Below, piece by piece: positions 49,094-61,648 of a stretch of DNA of 64,000 nt. Position 1 is the stretch's first letter. Each line of letters starts with the position of its first letter. The notes under the pieces were generated by a model. It was not told the DNA's origin. It was given only the letters and a program-made list of their open reading frames with translations, and searched no databases. The stretch is taken from assembly GCA_902806565.1 (NCBI GenBank), contig CADCXA010000014.1, forward strand, positions 247,382 to 311,381. Direction: 5' to 3'. The stretch is from Hypoxylon rubiginosum. Its lineage: Eukaryota > Ascomycota > Sordariomycetes > Xylariales > Hypoxylaceae. A program made the position numbers and the translations under genes.

Positions 49094-50028
49094 GAAGAAA
49101 CTGCCTTTTTCTTTCATTCTTTACACGCCTGGAGTTTATGTTTGGAATTTCAGTCTATTCCACCACGCAGAGGCTCCGCAAAATTCGCTCCCATTCGCAC
49201 CGCATTCAACCCCAGAGAATAATATTATTTTGACCTTGCTCTCTTTACTGGAATAATATGACATAGTTTATATCGGCTTAGCTTGTTGCCAAAAGACTGA
49301 TACGGTCAGTTCAGGAATTGGTAGGAGAAGAAGTTGAATTGAATTACTTGAAGTATGCTGCACCGTGGCAAGATCCGATAAGTACCAGGGTAGCTACAGG
49401 GGCACAAATGTAGCAAAGGAACTAAGGGAGGTTTCAGAAATACACGGCCCTAAGTATACGACCCTAAGGGTTTCTTTCAGAAAGTTGTCAATGGTGGCTT
49501 TAAACAATCTACTTGCGGTGCCTCCGTTGGAAACCCGTTTCTTAAAACCCACGCTAAGGGGCAAGTAATCGGGGGGAGTCCCGAAGCCCCCCCGCCCCCA
49601 CTCCGGACCCCACCTCGGGCACCCTCCCCCTCTCGCCCGGCCCGAACCCATCTCGGGCCGTACCGAAATTTCAGGGCTATTGATTTCAAGGTACCTATAC
49701 ACGGGCTGGTATGCGGTCTTTCCTTACTTTCCTATTCAAGCTCCGAGCTCTCATAGAAAAAAAACACGACATGATAACCCTTCGTAAACTCCAGACATAA
49801 CGAATAATCGCGTAACAAGTACTAGCGAGCCCCTTTCAATGTGAAATATGGAACCAAAGATGGTTGGATGAAAACTATCCGATTGTCAGCCAATTTGCTG
49901 GCACTGGACACGTAGGTAATGCGGGCTTGGAATATTTTGGTCATATTTTCTTTTTTCCTTTCTCTTGACAAAACAACAGCCTTTTCATAATTGATACATC
50001 GTGGAGTGGTCCGAATACTATTGCCATA
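49094..50028. other. Intergenic with a GC-rich island
   Basis: About 935 bases between the P450 relic and the HET gene. A roughly 100-base very GC-rich island lies at 49570-49670. The adjoining frame at 49365-49568 does not start with a convincing context or match a family. The final 100 bases before 50029 are AT- and pyrimidine-rich, as expected for the HET gene promoter. Confidence 0.45.
49570..49670. other. GC-rich, C-tract island
   Basis: A sharply bounded stretch made almost only of C and G, with GGGGGG...CCCCCCC able to fold back (49571-49592), then CCCCCACTCCGGACCCC and CCTCCCCCTCTCGCCCGG-like text. The sequence on both sides is ordinary. No gene or known element recognised. Confidence 0.7.
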
Positions 50029-52101
50029 ATGTGTTTCTGTTGTCCTTCTCGTCTATTCTCCTTTCATAGGGGTCGACGAGACCAGCGTCCTTCCCGTATT
50101 ACATCCTCCCACGTCCCTCGCCTCCCCGCAAGTTCTCCTTCTCAGTTTGCATATCGTCCTTTGACAAGGTCCGATGAGATCAGGCTTCTTCTCCTTGAGC
50201 CTGCACTTGATCGGGATGCGCTCCTCAAAGGCTCCCTCCAACATATAAAACTTGGAGACTACCGGGGGGATTTGTCCAACCCTTACACTGCTTTGTCATA
50301 CGTCTGGGGTGACCCTTCTAACCCAGACACAATCCTTCTCGAAGACTACCAGTTCGGGATCACTGCCAATCTTGGAGCCGCGCTAAGAGACATCCGGAGC
50401 ACTACTCGAGTCTTTCGTCTATGGGCTGATGCGATATGCATTGACCAAAAGAACATCCCCGAGCGAAACCAGCAAGTGGCTCTCATGGGAGATCTTTATT
50501 ATAAAGCTGATAATACGATCGTTTACCTGGGTGCCCTGACGTCTGGATCGGAATATATTCTTGGGCAAGTCCCAGCAGGACATACGCATCTTCCTGTTGC
50601 CTACCCTGTCGGAATCCCCTTCGATGAATTCGGTTTACTCACTTCCTCATTATCGCAAAGCCAAATTGAGATTGTCACTGCAGCAACGAAAGACCTACTA
50701 GCTAAACCATGGTTTCGCCGAGCATGGACGTTCCAAGAAGTAGTACTGTCGAGGGAACCGTGGATTCAATGCGGAACGATGAGGGTGCGCTGGTCAGATC
50801 TATGCCGATTCCTCCTTCCCTTATTGGATGCGGCTTTGATAACGGGAAACCCACCCGTTCGCGGATTCCCACCCCTTCAAGACCCATCAGAACAAGATCC
50901 CTTGGAAACCCTACCGTCCGTTGGTGCTCGCCACTTAGCTCATATGAATCAAACCCGCGGAGACGTTCACGACTCTCATAATTCCGGTAGAACGAACCTC
51001 GCTCGTATTCTCGACTACCGACAAGGCAGCCTGGCAACCGACCCTAGAGACTTGATATACGCAAACATGGGTCTTCATTCAGACCGTGACGTAGTCAGCA
51101 AGTTCATCACAATCGATTACAATAAGACGATAAGGGAACTCTTCATGGAGGCAGGGCGCTATGCTATCGCAAACTTTGGCTGGTCTGATCAAGTTCCCCC
51201 TGAGATTTTGAAATCTCCTCTCAGGTCTATCCTCCCCTCGTGGGTGCCAGACTGGAGCGCACAAATCTCGGCAGACCGTTTGGAGCAGGAGCGAGCCATG
51301 ATGAGCAAACTGCCATCTTCGACTCTAGAGGAGGAGGTTATCGTCATCCGTCGGACCAAGTCCTCACTTGAGGTGGACCTTGTCACCAGCGTTCTCCCAT
51401 CTCCAGCGTCGTTTCCACGTGCCTTTATATCACAAGTCAGGGCTCTTTACGATGCTCCACCACTCTCCACCAATCCCGATATAAGAGTAAAAGCCAATGA
51501 AGCCCGAGCGCTATGGCTTGAATTCACCAAATCGCTGACCGTCGAACAATATACGCAAGCTCCACTCGCCAATTCACACCCAGCGCACTGGGCAGAATCA
51601 GGAACCGAAGTAGATCGAACGTCGGGAGTTCCAAGCTTCTACTCTGCACTGAAGGGCTACTTCATCACAGGTACATACCAAGATTCCAAGTTTCGCTTAG
51701 CCCGTCTCAGGAACAACATGGCTGTGATAGTTGACGAGGATGTGCGCGTGGGAGACCGTGTCGTCCAGCCAATGGGGCTCTTCACCACACCGAACGAAGG
51801 GTTTGACCTGATTCAAGCCGGCGGCCACCGCGGGGGCGGTTGGGCTATTCGGCACATGGATTATTCTCCCCATAGGTTCGCGGAGCTCGACGCCAAAGTC
51901 ATTGACAAACTTCGGGCCAATAACTCGAAACTCCGTCTAGAAGAGTTGAACCTCCATCTAGAGGCCTCGGACTACCATCTGGAACATGCCCACCTAATAG
52001 CTTACCTCAGTCGTGTGGATCAAGTTCCGGAGTTGTTGTCAGTTGTTGATATATATCAGGAAACCTTCTCTCCCGTTCAGAATTATGTCGTGATCCATTA
52101 G
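50029..52101 (+). CDS. HET-domain (heterokaryon incompatibility) protein
   Basis: An intact single-exon gene of 690 residues. After a basic N-terminus and the usual lead-in IRLLLLEPA, the HET domain starts at about residue 86: YTALSYVWGDPSN, then LGAALRDIR, LWADAICIDQKNIPERNQQVALMGDLYYKADNTIVYLG, and WFRRAWTFQEVVLSREPWIQCG at about 230. The C-terminal half has FITGTYQDSKFRLARLRNNMAVIVDEDVRVGDRV, as in many HET proteins of the HET-6 type. Some family members trigger cell death when unlike strains fuse; most have no tested role. It is the last gene before the AT block and shows none of the premature stops of its neighbours. Confidence 0.92.
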   Translation: MCFCCPSRLFSFHRGRRDQRPSRITSSHVPRLPASSPSQFAYRPLTRSDEIRLLLLEPALDRDALLKGSLQHIKLGDYRGDLSNPYTALSYVWGDPSNPDTILLEDYQFGITANLGAALRDIRSTTRVFRLWADAICIDQKNIPERNQQVALMGDLYYKADNTIVYLGALTSGSEYILGQVPAGHTHLPVAYPVGIPFDEFGLLTSSLSQSQIEIVTAATKDLLAKPWFRRAWTFQEVVLSREPWIQCGTMRVRWSDLCRFLLPLLDAALITGNPPVRGFPPLQDPSEQDPLETLPSVGARHLAHMNQTRGDVHDSHNSGRTNLARILDYRQGSLATDPRDLIYANMGLHSDRDVVSKFITIDYNKTIRELFMEAGRYAIANFGWSDQVPPEILKSPLRSILPSWVPDWSAQISADRLEQERAMMSKLPSSTLEEEVIVIRRTKSSLEVDLVTSVLPSPASFPRAFISQVRALYDAPPLSTNPDIRVKANEARALWLEFTKSLTVEQYTQAPLANSHPAHWAESGTEVDRTSGVPSFYSALKGYFITGTYQDSKFRLARLRNNMAVIVDEDVRVGDRVVQPMGLFTTPNEGFDLIQAGGHRGGGWAIRHMDYSPHRFAELDAKVIDKLRANNSKLRLEELNLHLEASDYHLEHAHLIAYLSRVDQVPELLSVVDIYQETFSPVQNYVVIH

Positions 52102-52436
52102 GTCCCGTAATCGGAAGGCATTACAAGGTGCCTAATCTTTCTATAGAGGTATACCTAGGTACCTATCTAAGCTCGACAGGAGATAGATATAATATAGCAT
52201 GGTTATTTTGGTCGCTCGTTTAAATTCCTAGCCCCCTAATTATGACGTATTTGCTCCAGAAATTGAACGGTTTTGCGAGTCGCCCTACAGCCTGAGTTAC
52301 TCATAATCCCATGCTGTGCTAATCTCGATGAACTGGGCATTTTCTTCATAGGGGTGGAACTTTTCACCAGTTAAGAGATCCCAGAAGTCATTAACAGGCT
52401 TATTAACGGTCTAATTTCTAAGGTCCTATCCGACCG

Positions 52437-52461
52437 TTGGCGGTTTATAAAAAACCGCCAA
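52437..52461. repeat. Perfect inverted repeat TTGGCGGTTT / AAACCGCCAA
   Basis: Ten bases pair exactly across a 5-base loop (52447-52451). It sits next to CCGCCAAA tandem units and just outside the AT block, so it may be part of a transposon terminus. Confidence 0.85.
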
Positions 52462-52479
52462 AGTGACAAAAGTACCAAG

Positions 52480-52515
52480 TCCGCCAAATCCGCCAAACCT
52501 GCCAAACCTGCAAAA
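52480..52515. repeat. Four 9-bp units, TCCGCCAAA decaying to CCTGCAAAA
   Basis: The units in order are TCCGCCAAA, TCCGCCAAA, CCTGCCAAA and CCTGCAAAA. They decay toward the AT-rich side. The unit shares the CCGCCAA core with the inverted repeat just upstream. Confidence 0.85.
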
Positions 52516-52737
52516 TAAGCTAAAACCATAGTATATATAATTCCCACATTATATAAATACACTGGGTTTTTAATAAATTAATATATTTTATTAATTTAAA
52601 TTATAAAAAATATATAAATTAATAATAATATATAAAATATAATAAGAAAATAAAAATAAAAATTATTAATTATAATAATAATTTAATTATAATATATTTT
52701 TTATTTAATAATAACTTAATAATAATTTATTAATAGT

Positions 52738-52850
52738 TAAATAATAATTTAATAATAATTTAATAATAGTTTAATAATAATTTAATAATAATTTAATAAT
52801 AATTTAATAATAATTTAATAATAATTTAATAATAATTTAATTATAATTTA
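52738..52850. repeat. Tandem 11-mer TTTAATAATAA array
   Basis: About ten head-to-tail units with occasional single-base variants (AATAG for AATAA), at the start of the AT block. Confidence 0.8.
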
Positions 52851-55152
52851 ATAATTATTATATTATAAAAAAAATAAATAAATATATATTTTTTTAATGT
52901 TAATTAATATATTTATAAATTACTATTATAATTTTAATAGTTAATTAAAATTTTAATTATATTATATTTTTTAATTTTATTTTTTATTATTTTATTTTAT
53001 TATTTTTTATTTAATTATAATATAATTAATATTAAAAATTTATATAAAATAAACTTTATATAATAATATTAATTATTAAACTTTTTATTTAGTTTTAATA
53101 AAAATTTTTTAATTTTATAAAAAATTTTTTATTTATATATATAAATATAGTTAATATAAAACTAAATATAATAAAAAAGAAAAGTGAAAAATTTAAAGAA
53201 TATAACTTAAAATATAGCTTTATATATAATTAGATATTTAAAATTAATTTTAAAAAAAAAGTAAAGTTATAAAGTATTTATATATTAAAAATATAATTAA
53301 ATGATTTTTAATTAAATATAATTATAAAAACCTATTATTTATTATTAAAGTTTTTATAAAATTAATTAATTTATAATTTTTTTTTATTTATAAAAAAGAT
53401 TTATAAAAAAATATAATAATTTTAATTTAAAATAATATATTAAAAATATTATAAATAACTATATATAAGTTATAAAATAAATATAATTTATATTTATAAA
53501 TAATTATTAAAATTTATTATTTAATTTTTAGTTTTTATTAATTTATAAAAAAGGTTTATAAAAAAGCTTAATTATTTTAAAATTAAAATATAAAAGTTAT
53601 AATTTTATATATTAATTTATATATATTTAATATTTAATTATTTAATTAACTTATAGTTATTTAACTTTTAAATGTTTTTTTATATAAATAAATTAAATTA
53701 AATAAGTTTTTTATATTAAGTTTCTATTATTATAACTTTAAAAAAAATTATTTAAATAAAAATAAATACTTTTTATAACTATTAAAATTATAAAAAAAGA
53801 ATATAATTAAAAAAAGTTAAATATTAAATAGTTATTTATAATTATTATAATTTATAACTATATAATTTTAAGGTATATATTTTAATAAAAATAAATAATA
53901 AATATTAACTTATATATATAACTATAAAATAATATATTTATATTTATATATATATATATAAAAAAAGGTTGTTTTTATTTTTTATTTTTATATATTTTTC
54001 CTTTTTTTTTTCTTTTTTTTTAATTATTATATTTTTTTAATTTGTTTTTTATTTGTTTTTTTTTTATTTTTTATTACTTATTTATTTTATTTTTTTTTAG
54101 ATTTTTTTATTTTTTTATTTTTATTATAATTTAATTAAATATATTTATTATAAAATATCTTATTTATTATATAAATAAGTTTTTTAAGAATTTTAAAGTT
54201 TTAAATAATATATATTAAAACTAAAATTTTTTTTCTTTTTATTATAAATATTATTATATATATAATTAATATAATAATATACTTTTTTTCTAGTAACTTA
54301 TTTTATAAAATAAAAATATATTTTTATATTATAATTTTTTTTTAAATAAGTTTAGTAAAATCTACTAATTATATTAATAAGTAAAATTTATTAAAAACTT
54401 TAAAATTTTTAATTCTTAAAAAAATATATATTATTTTTATTATTAAATTAAAAATAATAACAATAAAAAAACCTTAATTAAATATTAAAAAGTTAAGTTA
54501 AAATATTTATTAAATTTTTTTAAAGCGATAAAAATATTATTTTATAAAAAAATACTTATATTATATTAAAAGCTATTAAATTAAATAATTTAATACTTTT
54601 AATTTATTTATTAAGGTTTAAATTAAGGTTTAAATAATAATAATTAATATATATTATTTAATATAAATAATTATTTTATTTAATTATAGTTTTAATTAAT
54701 ATTAAATATTATTAATTTATAGTAAATAATATATATTAATTTAAAAAAAATTTTAAAAGATTTTTTAAATTTTTTTTTATTAAAACTAACCTTATTTTAA
54801 TTATTTTATTTATTAAAAATATATTTTCTTTAAAAAAAAACTAAATTTCTTTTTTAATATAAAATTTAAATAAGTTATAAAAACTCACTTTTTTTTAATA
54901 AAAATTATTTTTATAGTTAACGTTATTTTTTAAAACTTATAATTTAATAAATTTAATTTTAATATTTATTAATTATAATCTAGTAATTAATAAATTTAAA
55001 CTTATATTAGTTTTTTTATTTTTTTATATTTTATAAAAAGGATTTTTCTTTAAAATTAAAAACTATTATTAATTTAATTAAAAACTTTAAAACGTTTAAT
55101 TTAATATTAGATTTTATATAAATTTTAATTTTTTTTTTAATAATATAAATTA

Positions 55153-55212
55153 AGGTAAAATAAAGGTAAAATAAAAAGTAAAATAAAAGTAAAATAAGGG
55201 ATAAAATAAAAG
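55153..55212. repeat. GTAAAATAAA-type tandem units in AT block
   Basis: Five or six units of GTAAAATAAA with small length differences. All the guanines fall in the same strand and position. Confidence 0.7.
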
Positions 55213-58200
55213 ATATTTATATTTTATTTTTATATTTTAATTTAATTATAATTAATTATTTCCTATAAAATTAAAAAACAAAATATTAATAATATTCTTT
55301 TAATATTTATTTAAATATATATTTATATAGTTAATTATAATATATATATTTTTTTTTAATTAACGTTTTATTTTATTTTTTTTTTTTATAATAAAATATA
55401 TTATTATAATATATTTTAAAAGTGTTAATTAAAAAGATATAAGTTATATTTTCTTTTATTTATTAAGCTTTTTTATTTTTTATTTAATTTTTTTATTTAT
55501 TACTTTATTTTTAAAAAATTTTATATACTTTTTTTAATTTTAGTTATTTTTCTTATTTTTAATTAATATATATTATTATATTTTAATATTTATATAAACC
55601 TTATTAAAATTTATTATTAATTAAAACTAGTTTTTTATTATTATATATTATTTATTTTTATAGTAATTTTATTAAATAAATATATATAATTTTATTAAAA
55701 TTTATATAAAGTGTATAAAAGTTTATAAGTAATTTAAAATGTTTTTTAATTTTTATATAAATAAGCTTAATTATATATATTAATTATATTATTTTTTAAA
55801 ATATTATTAACTTTTAAAAAAAGATTAATTTAAATATATTTTATTAGTTTAAATATATTTAAAAGTTTAAAATTAATATAAATAAAAAACTTAATTAATA
55901 ATTATTAAAACTTAATAAATTTTTTTAATTATTTTTAACTTTAAATTAATAACTTTTATATTTTTTTTATAAAATATAATTAAATTTTATTAAATATTAT
56001 AAAGTTTAATTATATAATAATAAGTTATTATAAATTAATATTTATAATATTAATATTATAAATAAATAATATAATTTTTATAATATATTTTATTAATTTA
56101 ATAATATTTTTTATTAATAATTTAACTTATTTTTATATTTTAAAAAAAGGAGACTTATTTTATATTTAATTATTAATATTAAAAATAATAATAAATATTT
56201 AATTTATAATAATTTTTAATTTTTTTAATTTTTTTTTAAAAAAAGTAATAATAAACTTTTATTTTATTATAAACTTAATATTTTTATTAGATACTAATAG
56301 TAAAATACTATAAATTAATATTAATATAAAAATAACTATAAATATATTATTTATTTTTAGTTACTTTATAATAGTTATTATAAAAGTTAAATATTATTAC
56401 TTAAATTTAGATTTTTACTATATATTTAATTAATAAAAATATTTTTTTTTATTATTATTATAATAATAATTAATATATATATTATTTAAATATTAAAATA
56501 AAATAATATAATATTAAAATATATTATATTTTATTTAATATTAAATATAGTTTTATTTTAAAAATAAAATATTATTATATATTTATATATAAATAGTTAA
56601 AAATAATTAAAATTTTAATTAATTTAAAAACCTTTTTTTAATTTATTTTTATAGTTAATAGTTAATATTACACCTAGCTTAATTTCTTTAAAATAATAAC
56701 TTTAACTTATATATTATATATTTAAAATAATAGTTTATTTTAAAGAAATTTATTAAATTATTAATAAAATTTATATATTAAAATATATAACTTTAAATAT
56801 ATTTTTATTTATTATTATTTAAATAATAATAATATTAATTTTTATATTTTTAATTTTAATTAAAATTTATTATATAAACTTAATTAACTTTATATTATTT
56901 ATTAATAAAAACTAATTATTATATTTACTAGTATATAAAATATATTAAAATAAATAAAATAAAGTTAAAAAATAGTTTATTTATATTTAATTTAAAGTTA
57001 TAAAAAGGTTTTAATTAAGTTTAAAAAAGTTAAAATAAATTATATTAAATATTAATTAATTATATAAATTAAAATTAATATATTTATTATTATTATTATT
57101 ATTAATTTTATTTTTATTTATTAGTTTTTATAGCTGTTTTTTTAATTTAGTAATAATGGTTATTATAATAAAAATTTAATAAATGGATTATATTTATAAT
57201 AAAAAACTAAAAAAAATAAAATTAAAAGAGTTTTTAAAAACTAAAAAACTTATTAAAACCAAAGGATTTTTTAAAGTTTAAAAAAAATGAAAAAGCTTTT
57301 TAATATTATATAAGAAAAGTTAATAAACCTAAATTAATTAAAAATTAATATTAGTTAAATTATATATTAATACTATTTAAAAAAAAAAAAAAAAAAAAAA
57401 CATTTAAATATTATATAAAATTAAATATACGTTATATTTAAAAAGTTATAAAATGTAAAAAAGTTAAGAAAAAAATATAAATAAGTTTAAAAAAACTATA
57501 TAATTTTTAAAAATAAATATAAATATACTTTTAACACTTTTTATTATTTATAAAAAACGTTAAAAATACACTTATATTTTTTAATAAAAGATTATTATAA
57601 TATAACTTAAAAATAATATTTAATAAATTATTTAATTTTTATTTAATACTATAAATATTAAAACCATTTATATAAATACCTTGTGTTTTTATTAAACGTT
57701 AATTTTTAATAAATATTATATTTATTATAATTTTAATTTTAAAATTATTTTTAATTTATAATATTAAAGCCTTTTTTTTTTTTACAATAAATTTATTTTA
57801 TATTTTATATAAACTTTTATTAAACTTTTATTTTAAAAAGTTTATATAACTAGTAAATGTTATTAATATTAAAGTTATTAAATTAAAGTTTAATTAATTT
57901 AATTTTATTATAAAACTAGTAATTAATATTAAATATTTTAGTTATTTTAAACATATAAAACCATTTTTATTTTTTTTTGTTTTAAATTATAATAATATTA
58001 ATTATAACTTTATAATATATATTTATTATATTATAATTAAAAATATTTAATTTTATAATAATATATTTAATAAAAATATTCTATATTTTTTATATTTTAA
58101 GAGTTTTTAAAATATTAATTTTATTTTAATTATTATATTATTAATAATTAATAATATTATTATTTAAAAAACTTATTATTTTTATATTTTTAGTTATATA

Positions 58201-61200
58201 AATTTATTTTTATATTTAGTTTATATTTTTAGGTTTTAATTATAATAAATTTAAAATTATATATTATAATATTTTTTCTTAATAATTAGTAAGTTTTTTA
58301 TATTTTTAATACTTTTTTATTATATTTTATTATATTTTTAAATAATATTTTTATTAACCTTTTTAATATATTAATAAAAACCATTTTAATAATTTTTTTT
58401 TTACCGCTTAATAAGTTATTATTATATCTGTGTTTATTTTTTTATTAATTAATTTAACTAGTTATATAATTATTATTAATTATAATAAAACCTATTAAAT
58501 TATATAATATAATATAAAAATAAAAATAATATATTTAATATTAAAAAAAACTAAATTATAATTTAATATTAATTATATAAAATAATACGTAAAAATGTTA
58601 AGTGATAATAAACTTATTAATAATTTAAATAATATGTTTTTTTTTTATAATAATGTTTATTATATATTTAATCGTAAAAAACTTATTATTATTTTAAAGA
58701 AATTAAATAATTAATATATTTTTATTTTTAAGGTTATTAAATTAAATATAAAATATTTATATAATATATATATAATATATTATAATTATATTTACTAAGA
58801 TTTCTTAAGTGTTAAAATTAAGTTTTTTTTTAGTTATTTCGTATAGAATATTTTTTATTTAAAAACTATATATATTATTTTTATATTATATTTTTATTAT
58901 TTAATATAAGTTTATAATAATAATAAGAACATATATAAAATCTAAAATAAACTTATATTAAAATTTAAAAGAAATTATAATTAATTTATAAGTAAAAATA
59001 ATAAACGTATATATAATTTAAATTTAATTAATAATAATAACTATTTTATTTAAAATAATAAAACATTAATATTTAATAAGTTTAAATTTAAATTTAATAA
59101 TTATTAAAAATATTGATATAATTTAAACATTTATAAAAAGTGTTTTTTTAATTTAAAAAATAATAAGAATTAAAAAAAATATAAATAAATTTAAAAATAT
59201 AATAATAAATTTAATAATATTAATATTAAAATAAATATAAATTTTAATATTATTTACCTTATATTTAATAATACTATAAGTAAGTTTTAAAGGTTAAATA
59301 AAAATATTACTTTTTTTAACTATAATATTTTAAAGGAAAAAAATATATAAAAAAAGATATATTTTTAAGGTTTTATTTTAATAAATTAAATTTAAAAAAA
59401 TAAATTATATATATAATTTCTTATAGGATTTAAATCTATTAACTAGAATATTATATATTAAATATAATTAAATAAATAATTATTATATTAAAGAAATTTT
59501 AAAATAATATATAATTAATATAAATATATATATAAAATTATTTTTATATTAATTAATATAACTAATAAATATAGTAAATATAATAATTAGTAACTTTTAA
59601 TTAATTATTATTTATAGTAATTATAACGTTTATTATTATAAGAAAAAAAAACTATTAATAAATAAATTAATATAATTTTTAATATAAATAAGTTTTTAAT
59701 AAATATATAAGTAAATTAATTTATTATATTAATATTTAGTTTATTTATATAAAAGGTATTTATTTAAATTAAAAATAAATATACTTATATTTTTAATTTA
59801 ATGTTTAGTTATTTATTATTTATTAAATAATATAAATAAATTATATATTTTTTTTAAACTTCTTAATAATAATTATTAAGCTTTTATTTAACTATTATTA
59901 TTAAGTTATTATTAACTTATCTTTTAATTTTTATTTAATTATTATTAATTTAACTTTTATATTTTTAATGGTTTTATTATTTTTATTAGTTATTAAGGTA
60001 TTTTTAAAATTATTATTATTATTTTTAATAATATTAACCTTGGCCTTATTATTTTTAACTTTAGTTTTAATTTTTAATAAGGGTAATAAACTTATAAAAT
60101 AATAATTATTATTATTTTTAAATTTATTATTATTTATTATAATATTTAATTATTAAAAAGTTATTAATTAATTATTTAATTAAATAATAATTATATTAAA
60201 CTTATTTTAATTATTTATTAATATATAATTAACATTATTTATTAAACACGGTTTAATAATAAGATTTATTAATATTATTAATATTTAAAAATATAAAAAA
60301 TTACTAGATTTAAGTTTTTTTAATTTAATAAAGTTAATATTATAATTAATTTTAACTAAGTTATTATTTAACGTTAGTTAAAAACTAATAATATAATTAT
60401 TATAATTAATTTTATTTAAACTATTATTTAATATTAATTAAATTTATATTTAAGGTATTAATATTTAATTAAATATTAAGATTGTTTTATTTTTATTACC
60501 CTTTTTTTTTTTTTAATTTTCACTTTTTTAAGTATTTTAATGTGGTGTAATAATTATTATTTTTTAATTATTTAAATAATAAGTTTATTATTTTTTAAAT
60601 ATTTAAATAAAGTATTATTTATTTTAAATATATAAAACTTATTTAATAATAAAAAGTTTTTTTTTATTATATTATAAAAGTTTTATTTATATGTTTAATT
60701 TATTATTTAATTAATATAAAACTAAAAATATAAATACTATAATAAAATATAGCGATTAATGTTTTATAAAAGGTTATATAATTATTTTATAATTAAATTC
60801 TTTTTATTTTTTTTTAAAGAAACTTATAAAGTTTTTTATATAATTAAATAATTATATATTATAAAAATATACACTTTTTTATAAAATATTTTAAATACGT
60901 TAATCGAAACGTTTTTTAAATTATTTTTTAAATTAAATATAATTTAAAATAAATAATAATATAGTTATTATTTAAATTAAAAATCACTAATATAAAAATA
61001 AAGTTTTATTATAATTAGTAATTACTATAAAATTTAAACCTTAAACCTTAATTTTAAAAGAATTATATTAATTTTAACCTAATTAATAAAAAATCCTAGG
61101 AACTTTATTTTATATTTTATTAAAAGATTATTATTAATTTTAAAAAGTTTTATTATAAACTAAAACTTATATATTTAATAAAGTTTAATATTTTAAAAAA

Positions 61201-61483
61201 AACTTTAAACTTAAAATTTTAATATAAATTAAGTTATTTTATATTAATTATTATAAACTTATATTAATTAAATTATTAAATTAATAAATAAGTTATTTTA
61301 ATATTATAAAATAATTAAAATTTATAAAACTTATTAAATATAAAAAACCTAGTTAAATACTATTTTAAATAAAATTATAATTAAGAATTTTAGGTTAAAA
61401 TATTTATTTTAATTACCGAGATATTATAATTAAAAACTTAAAAATTAAGAACTTAAAAACTAAAAACTTAAAAATTAAAACTA

Positions 61484-61648
61484 TAAAACCTAATAATAAA
61501 ATTTAATAATAAAATTTAATAATAAAACTTAATAATAAGATTTAATAATAAAACTTAATAATAAAATTTAATAATAAAATTTAATAATAAAATTTAATAA
61601 TAAAATTTAATAATAAAATTTAATAATAAAACCTAATAATAAAATTTA
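61484..61648. repeat. Tandem 13-mer AAAATTTAATAAT array
   Basis: About twelve units of 13 bases. The variable positions read AAAATTT, AAAACTT, AAAACCT and AAGATTT, i.e. C/T and G/A alternatives only, so the array looks like a set of independently mutated copies of a once more C-containing unit. It is preceded (61431-61483) by AAAAACTTAAAAATTAAG-like repeats. Confidence 0.8.

Larger units (their letters stand above)
52102..52560. other. Transition from gene to AT-rich block
   Basis: Normal-GC sequence with one TACCTAGGTA palindrome (52152-52161), followed by the inverted repeat and 9-mer array described separately. Composition then falls within about 100 bases to almost pure A+T. Confidence 0.6.
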
